Positions 59,901 to 64,000 of a stretch of 64,000 bases of DNA are shown piece after piece. Within the stretch, counting starts at the first letter, position 1. Each line of letters starts with the position of its first letter. This DNA is from Conus ventricosus (taxonomy: Eukaryota; Mollusca; Gastropoda; Neogastropoda; Conidae): assembly GCA_018398815.1 (NCBI GenBank), contig CM031628.1, positions 3,438,045 to 3,502,044 on the forward strand, written 5' to 3'. The notes under the pieces are model-generated. The model searched no databases and had not been told where the DNA came from. It saw only the letters and a list, made by a program, of their open reading frames with translations. A program made the position numbers and the translations under genes.

Positions 59901-60189
59901 GGTGCAGTTTTTTGTTCAGGGTTGGTGGTTCCTTGTGCTGTCGCACTCCCAAAAGTTACGTTGGACAACCCTCCCCTAACCCCCTTCCTGCTCCGATTGT
60001 CTTTGTTTGCGTAAATCCCAAACGTCTTGCAGTAACGGAGGGCTTTTTGATCCCCGTTTTCTGCGTTGTTTTTGGACTTCTCCCCCTCGCACTCCCACTA
60101 CTTTAGGAAACGACTTCTTTTCCGTCTTCATCCCAAAGTGGTGACGTTGTGAAACAGTTGTTTCTTGCGGTTCGCGGGACTTGATCGCA

Positions 60190-61080
60190 TACCCTGCATG
60201 ATTCGATTTTCGCTGGTCGAGTACACTTCAAATACGTTGTTGCATCTTTTTTTTGGCCTTCCCGACTGTTCGGTATAGATTATTGTCGTCTTGTGTTATT
60301 CCCCAAAAGACAGTCGTCGGAATTTTGTTCCCTGTGCCCCTTCCAAAGTGCCCCTTTTTTCCCTTTGTTTGGAAAAGGTTGCTGTGGATATCATTGGGCC
60401 CTTTGGGACCTTTTCGGACCATTGATCTTTTTACTTCGTGGATATGGCTACTGTTTTCCAGAGGCAATTTCCGCTCAAACGGACGATGCTTTTTACAGTT
60501 GATGAAACCTTACTGTCAGTTTTTTTCTGTTGGAACAGTCCCATACCCTTTCTGCTGAGGTTCAGTTTTCCCCTGATTCAATGTGTGAGATCTACCAGCC
60601 CTTGTTTTTCGCTTGTGCGCGACTCTTATCATCCCCAGTCAATGGTATGGTGAAGCGTTTCAAAGGCCCGTTGAAAAACCCTGTTTTGGCGTTGTCATGC
60701 ACGCCTGTGGACGGATCATTATATTTCCCCCCACTGTCATTCGTTACCGAGAATTACCCCAAAGAACGTTGGGTTCTCCCCCTTTGAACTTCGTTTGGTC
60801 ACTCTCCCCGAGGTCTTTTTTCTAGAGAACTGACCGGTGCAGGTACTCCACAGTGGACAAAAAAATCTGTCAGGCGTATTGACGAATACCCGCAGCTTTC
60901 AGTTGTGAAATTTTAACAGTGGACTGCTGACACAACATGGCAGAGCAAAGAGTTTGGTGAGGAAGTCTAAACCCCCCTCGTTCTTGTCGGGGACAAAGGT
61001 TGGTCTTATTGCTAAAGACCACAAAAAGCTTAAGTTTTGTGGAAAGGGCCTTTTTTTAAACCCGGGGAAAGTCCCCGCCC
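60190..61080 (+). pseudogene. Ty3/Gypsy integrase (frameshifted)
   Basis: Inserts element DNA into the genome. In order: the zinc-binding region remnant (LHDSIFAG at about 60200, then a 'QKTV' box near 60310), the catalytic core start VAVDIIGPLGPF (about 60379) with the first Asp, VDMATVFQRQFPLKRT (about 60440), SDSMCEIY-type 'FSPDSMCEIYQP' (about 60570), NGMVKRFKGPLKN (about 60643), and the tail box 'LVLVGDKG..' to 'WKGPF' (about 60990-61050). In NGMVKRF the catalytic Glu is Lys. The domain follows the protease directly, without RT or RNase H, unlike the usual Ty3 order. Confidence 0.78.
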
Positions 61081-61722
61081 TTAAAGTCGCATGGTGGCAA
61101 GCCCCAAATGTTTCGTCGTAGCTAAGTTGTATGTCGAAGGTGTAGGCTGCATTAAAAGGACGTTTTTTCCTGTTCTTCCCCCTTGTGTTTTTAAGGATGT
61201 TTGAATTTTTGAGGTCCTTTTCCGGTTTACGGGGTTTTCTGAGCACACTTGTTCTCGTCCAGTGACTTCCTTATTTTCCATGTTGGTTCTCGCCCGGTGC
61301 GTTTCTTCTGTGGGTTTTTTTGATGGGCTTTGGTGTGGAGTTTGCTTCCCATCCCTTTTTATGAAAGAAGGTTTCACGAATATTTGCAATGAACCCCTGC
61401 CCATTGTTTGAGAAGCGGCAATTGATGGATTTTTTTTTGGAGTTACAGATACATTGCCCATAAGCCTGCAATGTTATTTAGGGTTTATCTTCATGTCATT
61501 CACCAGACCCCGACCCCCTTTGTTTGTACCCAAATCCCCATGCCTCCCTTTTGCAAAGGGCAGATTGAAAAGTTCTAGGCGTGAAATCCACACTTCGTGT
61601 ACGCAGGGCGCCTACCTGGGGGTCCCGCTGAAGAGTGCCTGCCAGTGCTTCATTCAGTTGTTTCCGAGGCACCCGGTCAATATCGTTTACTCGATTTCTT
61701 TACTTCCTTTATTCTTTTAATT
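61081..61722. other. Unrecognised sequence after integrase
   Basis: About 640 bp in which I expected either RT (Gmr1-like order) or a polypurine tract and LTR. No RT boxes (YVDD, FDFSKGYWQ-type) were seen in any frame. A 126-codon - strand frame (61081-61461, Lys/Thr-rich) and + frames look like noise. Confidence 0.45.
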
Positions 61723-62511
61723 TGTCACGAGGGGCATGTATGTTTAACGGCCTGTTCAATTTAAAAGGGAGACAAAAGGGAAGAACTTTTTCGAAAAACC
61801 TGGAATAATAACGGTTGCAAGCCCCCTTTCATTACGCTTTTAGATCTTTGTATTTTCAGTCGTGTAGTGCTATTTTCATTTATTGAAAACGTTTGGAAAG
61901 GAAAGTTGCCCAATTGTTCAGTATTGTTTTTTGGATCGTTGTTGCGATTGGAATATTCAAGATTATGTTAGAATGTTACCAAAGGGTTTTGTAAATTGCT
62001 AGGATTTCCCAAAATTCGGCATGTTGTAGAAATGATCGAATTACTTTTTCTACGCTTGCCGATTTTTATTTGGTTAAACTTATGATATGCATGAATGCGA
62101 ATAATTATTGTAGTAAAGAATAAACGACTTGTTCGTAATATTTTTTAGAAACATATAAAAAAATGAGAGCTGTAGACTGAAAAAGAGAGAAAAAAAGAAT
62201 TTTTTTTAAGGTTCTAGTCTTTGTCGAGAATAAAATTTTTCGGTCTTCACTGAGTTTGAGTCTGTCAATGTAAAGGTGCCCTTGGTAGATATTGGTTCCA
62301 GTACGCTTACTGAACCGAAAGGGCAGTGGATTGGTTTTTTTTTTGATGTTCTTCAACGTTTTTTAATAAAAGGTTTTCTTCGTTTCAATACGCCTGGTCT
62401 ATTTTGTCGTCAGCAAGCGAACACATGCCAAAGGATCTAAACGAACTTCACAAGCTAGGTACTCCTTCCCTTTTAGTCAGGAAATCGTCGTTTTTTTCGT
62501 GGCGTGTAACA
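61723..62511 (+). repeat. Candidate gypsy LTR
   Basis: Begins TGTCACGAGGGGC and ends GGCGTGTAACA, a TG...CA pair with a short imperfect inverted end. It contains an AATAAA word near 62365 and is followed directly by a primer-binding-like site and, 340 bp later, by gag. Length (~790 bp) is plausible. The partner LTR is not in the window, so the boundaries are tentative. Confidence 0.42.
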
Positions 62512-62535
62512 TTTGGGGGCCAAGCAGGGGCCTCC
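62512..62535 (+). other. Candidate primer-binding site
   Basis: TTTGGGGGCCAAGCAGGGGC, starting with TGG two bases after the candidate LTR end, as expected for a tRNA-primed retrotransposon. The tRNA was not identified. Confidence 0.35.
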
Positions 62536-62849
62536 TAATTTGGGGTTTATTCCAGGACATTTTACTGGCCCCGTACTAAACAAATGGATTGGAAAGGCGC
62601 CAGTCCATGGCTGTCGTTGAGGAGAAAAGAACTTAGATCAAAACGCTCCCCCTCAAGAGAGTTTCAGCGGTTTTTCCGAACTCAGGGGGGTATCAGGTTT
62701 TTGCATTGGCAGGTCCCGGGGGTGGGGGAAACTGTGCCGTGTCTGCAAGAGCAGTTAGGATTTACAGACTATGAAAATCAAAAGTAAAATGCTGCCTAAT
62801 TTTAGTTTAACGTTGAAAATATTTTTTTTCAGGACTGATTTCTGACGTT

Positions 62850-63730
62850 GTCTAAGTTTTCCATTGAAAAAGTTTTTGATTTGGGAAAAGGAACTGGCCT
62901 TTCAGGGACAGATCGGAAATTTTGTTCAAGAAGCTGAGAAAAAGGTGCCCAAAAAGAATGGATAGAAAAAAATAAAAAGGAGCTGAGAGAAGAAAGTTAG
63001 AGCAGGAAGGGCGTGAAGAGAAGCTAGAAGCAAAGAAAGTGAAAACAGCAAAGACAGCAAGAAGAGAAAGAGAAGAGGAGCGTGAAAAAGAACTGAAAAG
63101 ACTTGAAAAAGACATCAAGAGAAAGAAAGACAAAGGCTGGGCGGCGAAACTTCAAAATGGCGAACGCGTTTTCCTCAGAGACGAAGTTGCCCAAGGGCCC
63201 CGTCTTCCCGGTTTTTTTGGATGGGAAAGACACCTCTACAGTTTTGGAAAGTTTTAACGCCATTTGAAGCAAAGAGAGGCCAAAAGGGCAGTGGGTACCA
63301 ACTTTTAAATGCCTTTGAATGCCCCGCCCCTGGGTTACTCCGCTACCCGAGAGAAGCAATTAATATAAAACACTGAAAAATGAACTTCTTCCAAATTAGA
63401 TTTTTCAGAACAAAGGGTTCCGAAATTTTTTAGTCCAGTAGACAGGAAAACAAAAGTCCAACTCAATTAGACCGGGTTTAAAACTATTAGAGTTAGTGGG
63501 AAAGTATGAGGTTTTTCCCTATTTCGTCCTGAAAGAACGTCGTAGAATCCCACTCTAAAGACTCGCATCCATGGGTCAAAGGCCGGGTGAATGCAGGGGG
63601 CCCAAGAATCCAGTAAAATCGCCCCCCTACTTCAGTTATGAAAACCGGAAAAAACCAGGCCGGGGGGAAATGAAAGAAAAATGACATTGCCCAAAGTTGC
63701 CTCAGAGAAAAAAGGGCGGAGAGAAACCCT
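62850..63730 (+). pseudogene. gag: Ty3/Gypsy gag N-terminal part (second copy, frameshifted)
   Basis: Structural protein of a gypsy element. It starts with an 'LSKFSIEKVFDLGK' reading (about 62848), then a long charged coiled coil (about 62930-63150: KKVKTAKTARREREEEREKE, then LKRLEKDIKRKKD), then GPRLPGFF (about 63196), the typical box that opens the capsid-like domain after the coiled coil, then faint downstream pieces including LKERRRIPL near 63530. The frame is broken several times at A and G runs. The open frame 63039-63257 is the best-kept piece. With the upstream LTR-like repeat it is the 5' end of an element that runs beyond the window. Confidence 0.55.
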
Positions 63731-64000
63731 CGCTGAGGAGAAGGGGGTTACTACGTCAAGTCCCGGTTTGAGTCAAAATCGATGAAAAGCTGCCTTGTAG
63801 AAAGTTGGTGCTGCTGTCGATTGAGTTCCTGTGCGCTTATTGAACCTGAAGGTCAGTTGATTGCTGTTTGCGTTCCCATAGAAAAAGAAAAAGAAACACC
63901 CCAAGGTCTGGGGGGGACCCCAAAAAGGGAAGCACGTCTTCGCCTGCCTTTTAGAGCGTCCTGTACCACCTTGGAGGCCTGCGCTGTGTTGACGTGGGTA
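63731..64000. other. Window end, short repeat of 62270-62330
   Basis: The piece near 63819-63865 ('ttgagttcctgtgcgcttat', 'tgaacctgaaggtcagttga') resembles 62296-62335 ('ggttccagtacgcttactga', 'accgaaagggcagtgga'). It is a diverged repeat of unknown meaning. Confidence 0.35.

Noticed and set aside
61081..61722. Reverse transcriptase after the gypsy integrase
   Set aside because: I looked for Gmr1-like RT boxes in the frames I could read and found none; not annotated.

Overview
This is a fragment of an animal nuclear genome. It is AT-rich, lacks operon-like gene packing, is crowded with microsatellites, minisatellites and transposable elements, and has two N gaps (30220-30319 and 46557-47556). 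The mix (a Polinton/Maverick, Ty3/Gypsy, pogo-like and LINE remnants, many minisatellites) fits a marine invertebrate, perhaps a mollusc, but nothing in the sequence fixes the species. Base quality is poor: homopolymers are unreliable and most coding segments carry frameshifts at A/T/G/C runs, so absence of long ORFs is weak evidence of gene death.

The main feature is an almost complete Polinton/Maverick at 11710-29451 (about 17.7 kb). It has ~1.5-kb terminal inverted repeats, a 5-6-bp target duplication, and sits inside a ~200-bp satellite array (8060-11709 and 29452-30205). Recognisable genes are protein-primed family-B DNA polymerase (+, about 15.9-18.4 kb), FtsK/HerA-type packaging ATPase (-, 22.8-23.3 kb), probable major capsid protein (-, about 26.0-27.1 kb), and penton-like minor capsid protein (+, 27.2-27.9 kb). 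A small gene lies inside each inverted repeat and so is present twice. The two outermost 231 bp are themselves palindromic modules. PolB would replicate the element, the ATPase would fill a shell made by the two capsid proteins, and an integrase (not found in this draft) would be needed for insertion.

From 31.2 to 39.9 kb six unrelated minisatellites follow each other, with a ~0.96-kb pogo/Tigger-like DNA transposon remnant between them. An isolated candidate host exon with good splice sites lies at 40867-41112. From 45.9 kb a degraded LINE reverse transcriptase fragment runs into the second gap. From 48.6 to 56.8 kb there are a 45-bp minisatellite, a ~580-bp satellite ending in an inverted copy, and a second long palindrome, the latter two bounded by (TA)n tracts.

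The right end (59-64 kb) holds Ty3/Gypsy material on the + strand: gag zinc knuckle, protease and integrase with no recognisable reverse transcriptase between or after them, then a candidate LTR with primer-binding-like site and the gag of a second copy. The first 7.3 kb shows no recognisable gene.
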